DNA of 64,000 nucleotides from Thysanoteuthis rhombus (GCA_963457665.1 OY735209.1:11434314-11498313), one strand, 5' to 3'. Counted from the stretch's first letter, positions 24,640 to 36,459 are shown. Translations and numbers: made by a program. Notes: generated by a model from the letters alone, not told the origin.

Positions 24640-24640
<1 letters not shown>

Positions 24641-24925
24641 TAAAGTCGCTCTTGGTCACATCTTGGGGGCTACAACTTTGAATATTTGCATGAGTACACC
24701 AGTAGGCACCATCTAAAAACACATTTTTTTTTAGTTGAAAAAGTGCTTTTTTTGCGTCTCTATGGTCATTTTGGGACCAACAATACCCAAATCTTGAGTT
24801 GTTATTTTTTAGGTAATTTTACATAAAAGATCTATTTTTTTAAATAATTTTAGATAAGTTTTTTTTTAGATAATTAGGTCTGGTACACACATGTACTATG
24901 TTGATTCATTTATGCAAAGTATAGA
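24640..24925 (+). repeat. dispersed repeat family B copy
   Basis: Shares with 28620-29060 the ordered landmarks CTCtTGGTCACATcTTGGGG, ATATTTGCATGAGTACACCA, ATGGTCATTTTGGGACCAAC, CAAATCTTG, AAAAGATCTATTTTTtnA and GGTACAcACATGtactATG. Confidence 0.65.
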
Positions 24926-25139
24926 TATTGGATATATGATCGCACAAAATAATGTGTTTTTATTCACCTCAATATGTCTCTCATTTGTGACTTTTACAAG
25001 GAGACTTTCACACTGTTAATAATGCTATTCTTTGTCTGTTCATATGAATGAGGTTGTGTCTCTTTATGGCTTTTCTCTTTTAAGAAGAAAGGAGAAAAAG
25101 AGCATCTAATGAGAAGGTATTTGCATACCTGTGTTTCTA

Positions 25140-25600
25140 ATTTCTTTTACAGCAATAAGATGAACCAAGGTCAAAAGTTGTTGATAGTCTATTTGAATTA
25201 CATAAGAAATCAGGAAGCACATTTTTCAATGACATGCAATAATATTTCTTGTCATTGGAAAATTTAACACACTCTCTCTTTCTTTTCTCTCTCTCTCTCT
25301 CTCCCTCTCTCTTCCAAGTACACACACATCCAGACGCACTGACACACACATTCATGCATGCTCACACATATGCACACAAGCATTTATACTGAACAAGGGT
25401 TGGAAATTGTTGATAGTCTGTTTAAATTACATTGAAAATCAAGAATCATTTTTCAATGACCTGCTGTAATATTTTTTTGTCATTTGAAAATTTGACACTC
25501 ATTCTCTCTCTCTCTCAAGCACATACACATATGCTGACACACACACAGACACACATGTACACCAGCACTCGCATTCTTAAATGTGTATTCCTGTGCATGT
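25140..25600. repeat. tandem duplication, about 229-bp period, with CT and CA runs
   Basis: The pair GTTGATAGTCTaTTTgAATTAC (about 25179) and the same with TGTTTAAATTAC (about 25408) are followed in both units by CATTTTTCAATGACaTGC, TTgTCATTgGAAAATTtaACAC, a CTCTCT run and an ACACACA run. A two-unit tandem repeat carrying microsatellites. The open frames here are repeat shadows. Confidence 0.65.
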
Positions 25601-26860
25601 ATGAGTGGGTGTGTGTGTTTATTTGTTATTATTCTGAGACATTTCCATTATTCATTTGAACGAACAAGATTAAGAATAGATTCTGTTCAAAAACTGCAAC
25701 ATTTGTTTCGGACATTACTGACAAAATTATTTTAGGCAAATTCATTTCTAGAAAAAAACATTTAAAATACCTAGAACAAATTCTTCTTCATGTTAGTTAT
25801 GTTTTAAAAATCAATGAAAACACATATGTACAGATGAATTGAATCATCAAAAAAGTAAGTATAATAAAAGTTAGTATAAAGTAAGAATAATCTTTTTTCT
25901 TTTTTTTTCCATCATTTGAAATCAAAAATCATTCTTTGAAAAATTTGTCTTAAAATCAATAAGTATTGAAAATCATTATCAAATTTGGATAATGTGCTGT
26001 TTTCTGCAAAATTTTAAAATTTCTCCGGTTTTGATTTTCGAGTGAAATTGTCTCTGTATTGTCCATACCTATTTATGGTATGTTCATATATTTTCGGTAT
26101 CATTCTACATTATTCCTACATAATTTGATAGAATAATTAAAACGGTGCTCAAATAAGAAGAAATAAAAGAATTGATAAAAGCAAAACAGGAGAAAATAAA
26201 TGAATTGAATTGTTTAAATGTTATTTGTGTGCTGTTTTTTAACATCAAGTAGGCGAATGAGTAAAACTCCAAAATCGGGACAAATCTCTCAATATTGCAC
26301 CAAAAATTAAAAAAAATAATGGTTAGATCATGGTTTGTCCACCGTTCAAAAAGTGAATAGATAAATACAAAATAGATAATATTCTAAGTGAAATGTGTAA
26401 TTTGTTTTTTTTTTAATTCAAATTTTTCAGTCATAAAAAAATCTGCTGGTCAGTCATTCCAATACAAACAGAGTCACCTCTTTCTTTCTAACGCTGGTTC
26501 ACCTTCTTTTTAACGGGATATACAATGAATTAAGTGACCTGAAGAAAGAGTGTTTTTTTTCCCACTCTTTCTTTCTTTCTTTCTTTCTCTTCTCTCAATT
26601 TTTCTTTCTCTCTCTTATTATCCCTCCTCTTATTTAGATAAGAGCTAATTATTTTTTTTGCTAGGAACACAGTCTCTCTGTATTTTACAACTCTCCCTTT
26701 GGGTCACTCAATTCTTGACAATCAGTGTTAACTGATTTGAATTTGGTGTTTAGAACAAATTTTTACCATTCATAAAACTGCCAACTTACATCGCAGTCGA
26801 AAATACTCTTTGATCTTTTGATAGACCTATCCCTTTTGGTAAGAGCGAAATCATGAATAG
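25601..26860. other. non-coding stretch
   Basis: AT-rich, without a recognised gene. A CTTTCTTTCTTTCTTTC run lies at about 26565-26590. Confidence 0.45.
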
Positions 26861-27011
26861 TTTTAAACCAGTGGCAGACTGAGTGGTCAGGCAATCAGGA
26901 AGTGCCCAAGGACCCCCAGCACCAAGAGACCCAAATAGCAAAAGGGTTAAAGGGCAAATAACATTTTTGCCTAGGGGCTCAGATCACAGTCAGTCTGCTC
27001 CTGTTTCAAAC
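26861..27011. mobile_element. small hAT-type MITE with target duplication
   Basis: An element at 26869-27003 (135 bp) begins CAGTGGCAGACTGAGTGG. Its end read on the minus strand begins CAGGAGCAGACTGACTG, an imperfect terminal inverted repeat. The flanks TTTTAAAC and TTTCAAAC are an 8-bp duplication with 7 of 8 matching. The interior has no coding capacity. Confidence 0.68.
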
Positions 27012-27265
27012 AGTGCCTGATAAACTATGAAGCAGAAGTGTGCTATGAGCCCCACACTTACAAGTGCCCCCTGCTAAATGCTTGCAGGGTATCAATTCTG
27101 ATTTAGTGATTCTGCATTTGCTCTAATACTGTAGTAATCTACTGTTTCCAGTTTTTACAAATGACTTGGTATTAAATGTTAATGATTTCAGTCAATTCTC
27201 ACCTTTATTTGGTGTTATTATTTCAGCATTGCAATTTATATGTGCGTCATAACTATATGATACAT

Positions 27266-27272
<7 letters not shown>

Positions 27273-27311
<39 letters not shown>
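27273..27311. repeat. (TA)n microsatellite
   Basis: About 39 bases of TA, preceded by related TACATA units. Confidence 0.95.
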
Positions 27312-27314
<3 letters not shown>

Positions 27315-27612
27315 ACATGAATACGAAAGTATTTGAAACTGGAGTCATAGCCGCTGCGCAAAGATTTTTAAAAAACAAAGTAATACTATTACTGAAATGT
27401 CAGACATATTAGCTGAATTTTTTGGATGTATAGCAAATAGAAAAAAATTAAACATTTTACTATGCAATTAAAAAATTCATGTGTTTTTTATTTATGCATA
27501 TTTTTTTAAAATTTAGGGCCTCTTTACGACTCATGCTACAAGCCCAACAATAGCTTAAGCCAGCAATGGTTTTAAAATGATTTTTTTTTAGTAATAAATA
27601 ATACTTTTAAAG

Positions 27613-28010
27613 ACAGGTCTGGTTAGACACTCAATAGAAACCGTCACATAACCAATGTCTTTGGCAGCATGCTGTGTTGGGAGTGATGAATAAAAAAATT
27701 TTGAACAAGGGGTGATCAGTTAATAAATGTACTTCTCTTGCCTTTGGTTGGATCACTGAAAAGTTTAGATTTTCAAATAACGAATTGGCACAAACTAGTG
27801 ACCAATATGCAGCACAAACTTACTTCAATTAAACCCCCACTAAAAACCTACTGGGGGGGTGGATTTTTAACAGACAAAAAACATAATAAAGAGTAAATAC
27901 TGAAAGTTTCAACCCCGTAGTTCCATAGCCAGCCAGCCAGCCAGCCAGACCAACTTATAAACTGAAGAAACCTATTTTGACAGTTTTGTGGACAGTCTTA
28001 GCTAACAGTT
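27613..28010 (+). repeat. dispersed repeat family A, plus copy
   Basis: Contains GGTCTGGTTAGACACTCAAT, GGCAGCATGCTGTGTTGGG, GGGGTGATCAGTTAATAAAT, GCCAGCCAGCCAGCCAGACC and AAACTGAAGAAACCTATTTT in family order. Confidence 0.65.
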
Positions 28011-28254
28011 TTTAATTATAGTTCATTTTAAACTAATTTTTCTTCTTCCCGATGAGACATCTAATAATCATAATTGAGCAAGGAGGTGGATCATACTGGT
28101 CTCTATACAGCATGTTACACAAGGCATTAACAAAGTCAGACACAGATCTGGGGTAGGTCCAGTGGGTCTTGACCCCCTCACCCCTGCTCCAACAGAGCAC
28201 AATTAAATTTTTTTTTTAATGATATCTAGGTAGAGAAATGTTATAAATAAATCA

Positions 28255-28495
28255 AAAAGCACTCAGAGAGTGCACACCATTGCCAACACTATGATTCAAT
28301 GGAAAAAAAGAATTCTTGGATCTGACACAAAACCAAATTACTCCTTCTTTACCCCATGGTTCATCCTTCCACAAAATTCCATCGCAAGTCTTTGAGAACT
28401 TTTGGTAATATTGTGTGGACAGACTGATGGAAAGACAGAAAGACGGAAGGAAATACACTGGTAACACATATGCCTATCCAACTTCTTTGACAGAA
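28255..28495 (-). repeat. dispersed repeat family C, well-preserved minus copy
   Basis: Read on the minus strand it gives the family order: GTCCACACAATATTACC, AAAAGTTCTCAAAGACTTGC, GAATTTTGTGGAAGGATGAA, a GAGTAATTTGG / GATCCAAGAATTC segment and a run of T. Other copies are at 33170-33245, 33640-33810, 38388-38640 and 41630-41830 (plus strand). No coding potential. Confidence 0.6.
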
Positions 28496-28619
28496 GTAAA
28501 AACCCAAATAATTGCTAATAGCCATAAATTATTCTTAAAAACAAAAAATTATTGAATGAATGTAGCCCCTAAAATGATCCGACCAAGTAACCAACTAACC
28601 AATATCTATGCGCCCATCT

Positions 28620-29060
28620 ATGTGTATTTGTGTTTGATTGTGGGTCTGAGTGCTCCTGGTCACATTTTTGGGGCTATAACCTTGAAAATTTGCATGAGTA
28701 CACCACTAGACATCATCTAAAAATGCTCCATTTTTTTTTTAAATGTTTCTTTTTTTTAAAAATATCTTTGGTCATTTTGGGACCAACAATGCCCAAATCT
28801 TGTGCTGGTATTTTTTTAAAGGTAGTTTTTGATAAAAGATCTATTTTTCAAGGAATTATCTTAGTTAAAAGATCGATTTTTCGAAGATAATTTTAGTTAA
28901 AGATCAATTTTTCAAAGATAATTTTAAATAAAAGATCTGTCTTAAAGATAATTTTAGATAAAAGATCTATTTTTTTATGATCATTTTAAATAACTTTTTA
29001 GTTAATTACTCCTGGTACATGCGCAGGCTATGGCGATTCATTTATGCAATGTATAGATGT
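28620..29060 (+). repeat. dispersed repeat family B copy with internal minisatellite
   Basis: Longest family B copy. Between about 28815 and 28985 a unit of roughly 30 bases (GATAATTTTAGATAAAAGAT and CTATTTTTCAAA) recurs five to six times with small changes. The copy at 24640-24925 has only about two units, so unit number differs between copies. Confidence 0.65.
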
Positions 29061-29802
29061 TATTTAGTAATATTTAAAATGTCTTCTACCTTATTCTTTA
29101 TCATTTTCTTATTTACTGGTTCTGTGGTGATTTTCTCTGTAAATTTTTCACTTTAATCCTTTGTCAATTTTAATGCTAGAAAGCTATGACTCAAATGTTA
29201 GTGAAAATGCCACATCACAAATTGCCTCCTTGTCAGAAATCTATTTCCTTTTTCAAGAATTTATCTGTAAAAAATATCTTTTTCTACTTGAATTTTCCTG
29301 ATCAAAAATCTGGATCCCACCCCACCTAAAAATCCTGGTTCTGCTCTTGGATGGGTGATCTTAGGTCAAAAAATGAGGCTTGATTGTTATGTTATTATTG
29401 TTAAAGAGGTAAATAATTTCTTAAAAGTTCAAAAATGTTAGGATGAGGTTGGGAGGAAGGAAATTATTTGGGAAATGGAATGTTGTGAAAATACCACTTT
29501 CTATTCAGGTCAAGAAATGACTCCATCTTTATTTTTCAATGTTTATTCTCATATTCAAAGAGCACATAATATTGACTAAAGCCCTGCTTCTAAGACTTTT
29601 TTTGCTAGCAACCCTCTTCTCGACTTTGAGGAAAAAAACCTAGGCTCCAGATCTCTAACTAAGACATTCAGAAACCATATTCCAACAAGACATCTATTTT
29701 GATAAACTCAAATCTTACAAAAACTTTAGAAACAGCAGAAGAGGTAGTATTAGTTTCTTACTTGTTTGTGAGATGGTTTAATGTTTATGAGGATTTTTAT
29801 TT
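29061..29802. other. non-coding stretch
   Basis: No gene, clean repeat or element end recognised. Confidence 0.4.
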
Positions 29803-30225
29803 AAGGTGCGACCAACTGTGCAAATGTCAGTCTCATGTTTGATTTAGCATCAACTTCATCGCACAGCTTAGTTTTTTGTTTATTAGCATTAAAACTGAAA
29901 ATCCAGCTTTGCAGAAATATGTCGTCTAAAATGGAAGTAGAATCTTCATTGCTTACAATGTAAAGGCTTGTATCTTCAATGTGCTGACCATCTCTAACCA
30001 AAACCACAAATACTTTGAAGATTCAAACACCGACTGAAGAGTCAAGTCGTTCTTTAAATCAAAGATGTCCTTTTGTAAAGAATTGGGGAAAGACTGAATA
30101 CTACTGTACGTAAATGGTGACACAATCCACTTGCACTTAGTGTTGCCAGTCTTATTACAAAGGTACTTTGAAAAGTTGAAGCTCAGTTGTTGTAATTGGT
30201 TTTGTATCACATCCTGATGTTATGG
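29803..30225 (-). pseudogene. decayed hAT-superfamily transposase C-terminal region
   Basis: Two overlapping minus-strand frames join with a frameshift near 29990-30010. The upstream part reads KCKWIVSPFTYSS, then SLQKDIFDLKNDLTLQSVFE and LWFWLEM. The downstream part reads FSFNANKQKTKLCDE and MRLTFAQLVAP. The order W+.NPF, LQ..++.L..D..L...F, FW, then F...N..K.+L at the end is that of the C-terminal dimerisation region of hAT-derived proteins of the GTF2IRD2/ZBED type. No start, BED finger or intact catalytic region is present. A chance match cannot be excluded by eye. Confidence 0.42.
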
Positions 30226-30289
30226 ATATAAGAGATGAATAAATGTTGAAAATACAATAATGTTATTATATCCTAATATTGTCATCATC

Positions 30290-30735
30290 ATCATCCTCAG
30301 TCTTTTAATGTCCATCATTGGACAAAGACCCTCCCCATGATTCGACAAAATTCTCTATCATGGGCGTTGCGGAGCCAGTATTTTCTGAATTTTTCCAGTT
30401 CATCTCCATCCTGTATTCTGTCAGCCTCGGTTTGGCATGTGATCTCTGGGGATCCATGTTGTGAGTCGTGATGTCCATCGGTTGTCTGTCATTCTTGCAA
30501 CATGGCCTGCCCATTGCCATTTAAGTTTTCTAATAGTTTCTATGATGTCTTGGATTCCTATTTTTTTTTCCTAATATACTGTGCTGTCTTGTGATCTCTC
30601 CATGCGAGGTTGAGCATGATTTTCTCATGCACGCGTTGCATGCTTCTCAGTTTGCAGGTCTGTGTCTTGGTTATGTTCCATGTTTCAGCTCCATAAGTGA
30701 CTATCAGGAGGATGCGTTGGTTGTATTCTCTTATT
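30290..30735 (-). mobile_element. 3' end of a non-LTR retrotransposon (RTE-like), minus strand
   Basis: Reverse orientation of the copies at 21530, 52985 and 58175. The + strand starts with ATCATCATCATCC, the inverse of the GAT tail. The minus-strand reading gives ETWNITKTQT, KLRSMQRVHEKIM, LAWRDHKTAQYIR, KWQWAGHVARM and THNMDPQRSHAK with frameshifts. It directly abuts the hAT remnant and is cut off at its 5' side near 30735, as expected for 5'-truncated LINE insertion. Confidence 0.68.
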
Positions 30736-32631
30736 TAAAACTGATTACATAATAGAGAAAGGATTTGGCCTTTTTTATTCAATTTGTTATAAAACATGAC
30801 TAACAAATAAAATTCAGTTATAACACAGTATTACATAAAATAATTTTTTCAGTGAAATTATCATTTGATTAATAATTATACATGATATTCAACAATCATA
30901 AAATGAAATATATACAGAAGAAAATTTTTAGCAGTGTATAAATACCTAAGGGGCCAAGTCTACCCTGCTATTTTACCCATAACTCTAACTAAATCTAACC
31001 AGATGTCAGTGTAAATTCAGACAAGTCCCCCGCCACCCCACTTGAATCGGTTATTCTTTTCTCTTTGTAAAATTTTCTGTTGAGAGAGAGAGAGGTCAAA
31101 TTTTAATCACTTCTTTTGTAGCCCATTAGTCATGCTGTAAATACGGTAAAAAAAAGTCTTTATCATCTGCCAAACTTTTTATACCAAGGTGAAATGAATG
31201 AAATGAATAACTAAGAAACGAAACACTTTTGAAGGTGGGGGGGGGGGTAAATGAAGCGGGTGGGAAAAAGAATTAAAAAATCAGTGTGTACGTCTTGAGA
31301 AAGTTCAGGAGATTTCCTGAATCTACTGTCTCCTTTTTTACAGCGCGTATATATTGAAATAGATTAATGCCATTTATGATCATAGCTTTAACATATCATA
31401 GTTGTTCTGACAGTAAAAAAATGCGCCTGGGTAATTTTCCAATTCATCAAAAAAAAAAGTGAATGATTTAATACTGTTGAGAGACTGAAAGAATGCTTCT
31501 TAGAAAATGAACACTTTGATACGTCACATAGTCGAGAATTGATTAAAGAAAAGGATTATCTATTGTTCTTTTTGACGATACATTATATCATCAAAGAACA
31601 TTCTCAAAATGTGCGTGCATTTTGCATAAAATTTCATTGTAAACTATGCACCCTGCCACAAATATAGGTGGTGGTGTTTCAAAAGATAACTTGCTAAAAA
31701 CCAATCCTTGAGTTCATTGAGTGTACATGCCAAATTTTGTTGGGCTACACCCATGTTTAAAGGGTTTCTATGGTGTGACAGAGGAACACTGTGATATCCC
31801 TCACTTATGCATATAGATTCAAATGAATAAGAAGTTTTAGGTTTATCAAATTGATTCAGAGTTCTGATGAAAAAAAAATTATCTTATATGAAACATACAT
31901 TTCAAATAAACTTAGAAAACTTTTACTGGTATGCCCTGAAATGCAATTTTAGACAATCTTAGATACATAAATTTCAAAGAAGGCCCCTCTGAATTTTCCT
32001 TCCGGTGCTAGGAAATTTTTTGGAGGGAGGAGAAAGTCTTCCGCAATTGTACATCATTTTCAACATTGAAACTTGACAGGTATATAATAACAGTAATGAT
32101 AATATAAATTTAATAAATAGATAATATAAATATAATCAAAAAAATAAATCCCCCTAAATTATTTTGATGAAAAATTTGAAATTTGATTATGCTGAAAACA
32201 GTATTAGAATTTTTTTAGACAAAAATGCTTTTGTGTTTTCAATCATTAGGAACTTTGAAGAAAAAAAGACTTTCATGTTTTTTTTTTCCAGAATGTTAAT
32301 ATGCCACTGACTCTCTATTTGAAGAATAGTGAATTATGGCAAGAAACATATATATCCAAATGTAATATCAATAAAACTACTTTATTTGAAAATAATTTTG
32401 ATAAAACAAGTAGTGTGGTTGAAATTTTAAAATTTAATGTTTTACATTAAATTAAAAGTGCTCAATCATCATTAATGATAGACAGAGCAATATATACAGA
32501 AGATTAGAGAGAGAGAACACTCAACACACGTTTCATGGTTGATCAATTTTTCAAGAGTGGCACAGATCTAATAGCATTAAAAATTTCCATTTGGATGCAG
32601 TATTTGAAATTAACCCAATACACACACGCAC
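30736..32631. other. non-coding stretch
   Basis: No gene recognised. Contains a GA run near 31083-31092 and a poly-G run near 31238-31247. I see no element ends. Confidence 0.4.
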
Positions 32632-32648
32632 ACATATATATATATGTA

Positions 32649-32699
<51 letters not shown>

Positions 32700-32938
32700 A
32701 TGTCATTCACAGACAGCTGTTTCATTATATTACAAATCTTCAGTGTGGCTATAAACTCTCCATTATCCCATCCAGTGCCACGAGGCAGGATCGAAACCTT
32801 AGCTTCAGATCCAGAGGCAGGTATCCTCTCTCTACTCCACGGAACTGGATGGTCAGTAAGGTCGAATTTAAGCGATATATCTATTTACACATATATATTC
32901 CCTGTCTACCAGAGTGCTCCATTCCATGTTGGAAGAGC

Positions 32939-32981
<43 letters not shown>
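32632..32981. repeat. dispersed repeat family D between two (TA)n arrays
   Basis: A (TA)n array (32632-32695) and another (32940-32981) flank about 240 bases that include CACAGACAGCTGTTTCATTA, CTTCAGTGTGGCTATA, TATCCCATCCAGTGCCACGA, GGAACTGGATGGTCAGTAAG, TTTAAGCGATATATCTATTT and ACCAGAGTGCTCCATTCC. The same order recurs at 51300-51555, also next to a (TA)n run. The tyrosine/isoleucine-rich frames here are microsatellite artefacts. Confidence 0.7.
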
Positions 32982-32984
<3 letters not shown>

Positions 32985-33169
32985 TATATTATCTTCAGGT
33001 CATTTTGAGATTAGTCTAACCAATCAAATTTGAAAAATTAAATTTAAAAAAAAAAAGGATTAAATGGTGGTTTTGCAGGTTTTAAGATTTTATGATCATT
33101 AAGCATTTTCTTGATGGTGAAAATTTTAACATCAAAAGAAAATTTATCAAATGTCTAACATTCAATATA

Positions 33170-33241
33170 TCACACAATATCTCCAAAAGTTCTCAATGAA
33201 TTTCAATCAAATTTTGTGGAAAGGTTGACCATGGTCTAAGG
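33170..33241 (+). repeat. dispersed repeat family C, partial copy
   Basis: ATATCTCCAAAAGTTCTCAA, GAATTTCAATCAAATTTTGT and GGTTGACCATGGTC. It is cut at 33242 by a hAT-type element, so the element inserted into this repeat. The family continues after the element near 33640, although intervening bases differ. Confidence 0.6.
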
Positions 33242-33561
33242 CAGTGGTTTCGAAACTGGGAACCAAGGACCACTTGGTGTCCATCAAATGATGCTCGCAG
33301 TCCGCAGCAGTGTTCCCACTGACCCTGACATCGCAAATAATGTGGTAGAGAAATATCATCCATTGCGCAACAAGTGAAAAAAATAATTATTGTACACAGA
33401 CCTGTGCCATATATTAGAATTTGAATGAATGCAATTCATTCTAAAAGTCAGAAGTTGCTTGATATTGTTGTTCATTTATTAGTATAAAAAATAATTAGGG
33501 TCTACCAGAATATTTCCTTTATAGTAGCAGTCCCTGAGACTTCAATATTTGGAAACCACTT
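33242..33561. mobile_element. hAT/Charlie-like non-autonomous element
   Basis: The left end is CAGTGGTTTCGAAACTGGG. The right end read on the minus strand is AAGTGGTTTCCAAATATTG. The CAGTGGTTCTCAAaCTGGG-type terminus with a nearby GGACCAC is typical of Charlie-like hAT elements. Flanks GTCTAAGG and GGCTAAGT match 6 of 8, a degraded target duplication. About 320 bp, no transposase. Confidence 0.6.
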
Positions 33562-33639
33562 GGCTAAGTAAAGAATGATTGAAATCCAGGGTGTGGTTCC
33601 ATATACAACCAACTCTCCTGAATCGTGGCTATTAGTCCA

Positions 33640-33810
33640 CACCACCCATTCTCTCCAAAGGTTCTCTATGAATTTCAATTGAATTTTTTTGGAAGAATTG
33701 GCTATGGTCAGAGTGGAAGTGATTAAATTTTTATCTCTTACCAGGCAAAGATAGGTACTTCATCTAGTGTGCATAATTATAAATTTCTCTCAGAATTGCA
33801 ATAAACATGG
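33640..33810 (+). repeat. dispersed repeat family C, copy
   Basis: CTCTCCAAAGGTTCTCTATG, AATTTCAATTGAATTTTTTT, GGCTATGGTCAGAG and GTGATTAAATTTTTATCTC follow the family order. Confidence 0.55.
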
Positions 33811-34708
33811 CTGTTCTTAATGATCATATTTTTAGATAAAATTAAGTTGATTTTTCTATTGTCTGGTTACAGTGGAACAAAACATGATTCTCTTTATCCC
33901 GTGTTTTTTAAGTGCATTGAGGTAATCTTACAGCTTTGACTCTTCTCTTTTCAATGTGAACAAAACCATATAAAATGTTTCTGAAGCAGACAGATTGGTA
34001 CTTGATACTAAAATCCTTGCTAAAACAGTTGTAATAAAAGAGTGAATTGAGTGACTGTGTTCCCTGGATAATCATACATTTAAGGTGAGCATGTAACCTA
34101 GAATTGAATAATATCTAATGGAAAAGAATCAATAAATAATTAACCTAGTTAATCTGTATCATTTTAGTAGATGTGTTTCAAGTTGATCCATAAGACCAAG
34201 AATCAATAAATAATTAACCCAGTTAATTTATCATTTTCTGGGATACATCTTCAACCTTCACCCTATACTCAGTATGCTGTTGATCATTAGAAGAAAGTAG
34301 CTATCTTGTGGAATCTCATATAAAATGATGCCTTTTTCCTGTCAGCTAATTATCCTTGTAATTTGTATTGGACTCATTCTGCCATTTAATAAGATATTCA
34401 AACTTTTGAGACTTCTCTGCACAAGAAACCTAAGCAAATCTTTACTATAATTTGAGAAATCTCTGTGTGCGTGTATTCACCAAAATTACTCAACAACTAG
34501 CAATTGTATGAAGTCGATATTCACCAATTATGTTGATGTATGCTCCAGACATTGCAGTGCCAAATTTTAAGTTGTTTGGATTTACAGTTCACGATATAAT
34601 AAAAATTCAAAATGATAGAGTTTTTTTCCCTAATATATCACCTATGTCGCCATCGTTCACAAGCATGTGTTTATAGATTTTAAATGTTTGGTGAGTATGA
34701 AGAAAGTG

Positions 34709-34756
<48 letters not shown>

Positions 34757-36129
34757 AGTGAGAGTGAGAGAGGGTTTTTTCAGCCAAATCATTTTGTAAA
34801 ACAAGATTAAATTAAATCATAACAGATTACGTAAAAGAATTGAAAAAAAATTGGTTTTGATTGTTGCTATTAACAACATCATAAAGAAATTTTTTTATTT
34901 TCCATTATTATGAAACCCAATTTGAGGAATTATATACTCCTACTTTCCTCTTAATCAACAGGTTTTTTTTGTAATTCGTCTTTTCATCAGAAATAATCTT
35001 TTCACCAACGTAGAATAGATAAGAGTACATTGTCTCATTTTTATTTATAGATTTTAATTTAGATATAATGTATCTGAGTTGACAACACTGAAGAGAATTA
35101 ATCGAAATACTAGAAGCCGTAGTTTCGTATGACAGATGGAAAATTATTTCACATAACAATTATGGCGGACTGCTCCATACAGTATAATGTCTCACCTCAT
35201 CTAGACAGGCACTCTTTCAACAGACAAGCCCAAGTTAAATAAAATATTAAAATTTTTAAGACTACTCTGCTGAAGAAACCTAAGATTATTGATAAGAAAT
35301 AAATTTTGAGAGAAATCAGGCTTGGGAAACTGTCTCCTGAATTTACGATCAACTACACGTACACAATTTCACATATATACACTCATCCCCCCCGCCAAAA
35401 AAAATTAAGCAAGGAGTTCACATTTGTGTTTGTATGTGTATGCAGAGGTGTAATGATATGGGGAAGGCAGTTTTTTTATTTTATTCCTGAGGGTTGGGTT
35501 GACGTTCCCTCATTATCTATATGTATCTAAAATTGTCTATTTGAACAAGTTCCGGATAAGCAAAGAATTAGCCAGTGTATGTCCAAATACTCATCCCATC
35601 TGCCGGTTGGGAGGGTGTCAGGTTTTGCCCCCTCCATCCAGGATCTGACCTTCTCATCCGAGGGGGAGGGGCGAGAGGATTTGATAGTTGTAACCTTTAG
35701 AGCCTGGGAATCAGTGGATCACTATGAACAATCGTACCTTAGAATGAGTCACAGCTGAGGCACTCTCTTGTCCTTCACTTGATAGACAACATCTGGTTAT
35801 ATCCTTCTGCCCCTCTTCCCCACCCAGAATATCCTTTCTGCCACTCCCTGGGAAAGTGGCAGCGGATGCTTATGTCACTGAAATCCCTTCCCTCACTGAA
35901 AGCAGGCCACCCTACTTTCCCTCATTCCATTTTTAAGCCCCTCTCCACTGTGTGTATGTAGACGCATTCATATATGATAAAGAATGTTAAAGTCAAGTCT
36001 CCGAATAGCTGAGAAAACTACACTGAAAATTGTTGATAATGATATTAATCACTGCTACCAACAACAGATTGGTTTAATCACTGTTGCTGGGTTTACGTTA
36101 TTCATGTGCTCCGACATTTATATGTATGT
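33811..36129. other. non-coding stretch with (GA)n, a local duplication and a GC-rich patch
   Basis: Bases about 34126-34165 and 34198-34240 duplicate AATCAATAAATAATTAACC with CAGTTAAT..ATCATTTT. A (GA)n array occupies about 34713-34752. Bases about 35590-35950 are markedly richer in C and G than their surroundings, with repeated CCCTCCnTCC / GAGGGGGAGGGGCGAGAGG themes. The 60-codon frame there (35779-35961) resembles no family. Otherwise nothing recognised. Confidence 0.45.
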
Positions 36130-36330
36130 ATCTATCTATCTATTCATCTATCCAGACTGGGAAAATTCCCCTCTGAAAGTTGGGGGTTCATTATGCAATG
36201 TAAGTTTATGCTAAATTGGTCATTAGTTTGTGCCCATTTGTTTGTTTTTTAAATTTAGACCTCTTTTAGTAATCACAGTCCAAGAAAAGGCAAGAGAAGT
36301 AACTTATTTATCATCCCTTTTTCCAACTTT
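36130..36330 (-). repeat. dispersed repeat family A, partial minus copy
   Basis: Contains TATGTATCTATCTATC, TTCATTATGCAATGTAAG, TTTATGCTAAATTGGTCA and TTTTTCCAACTTTTTAATTG in the minus-strand order of the family. Confidence 0.55.
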
Positions 36331-36459
36331 TTAATTGCTCACCCCCAACATAGCATATATGAATTGTGGTGATTCATAATTTCCCTTGGAATGCTAGTTG
36401 AACAACCATAGCCATCAAAGATTGTGAAGAGTTCTGTTCTTTTCCATATTTGTATATGT

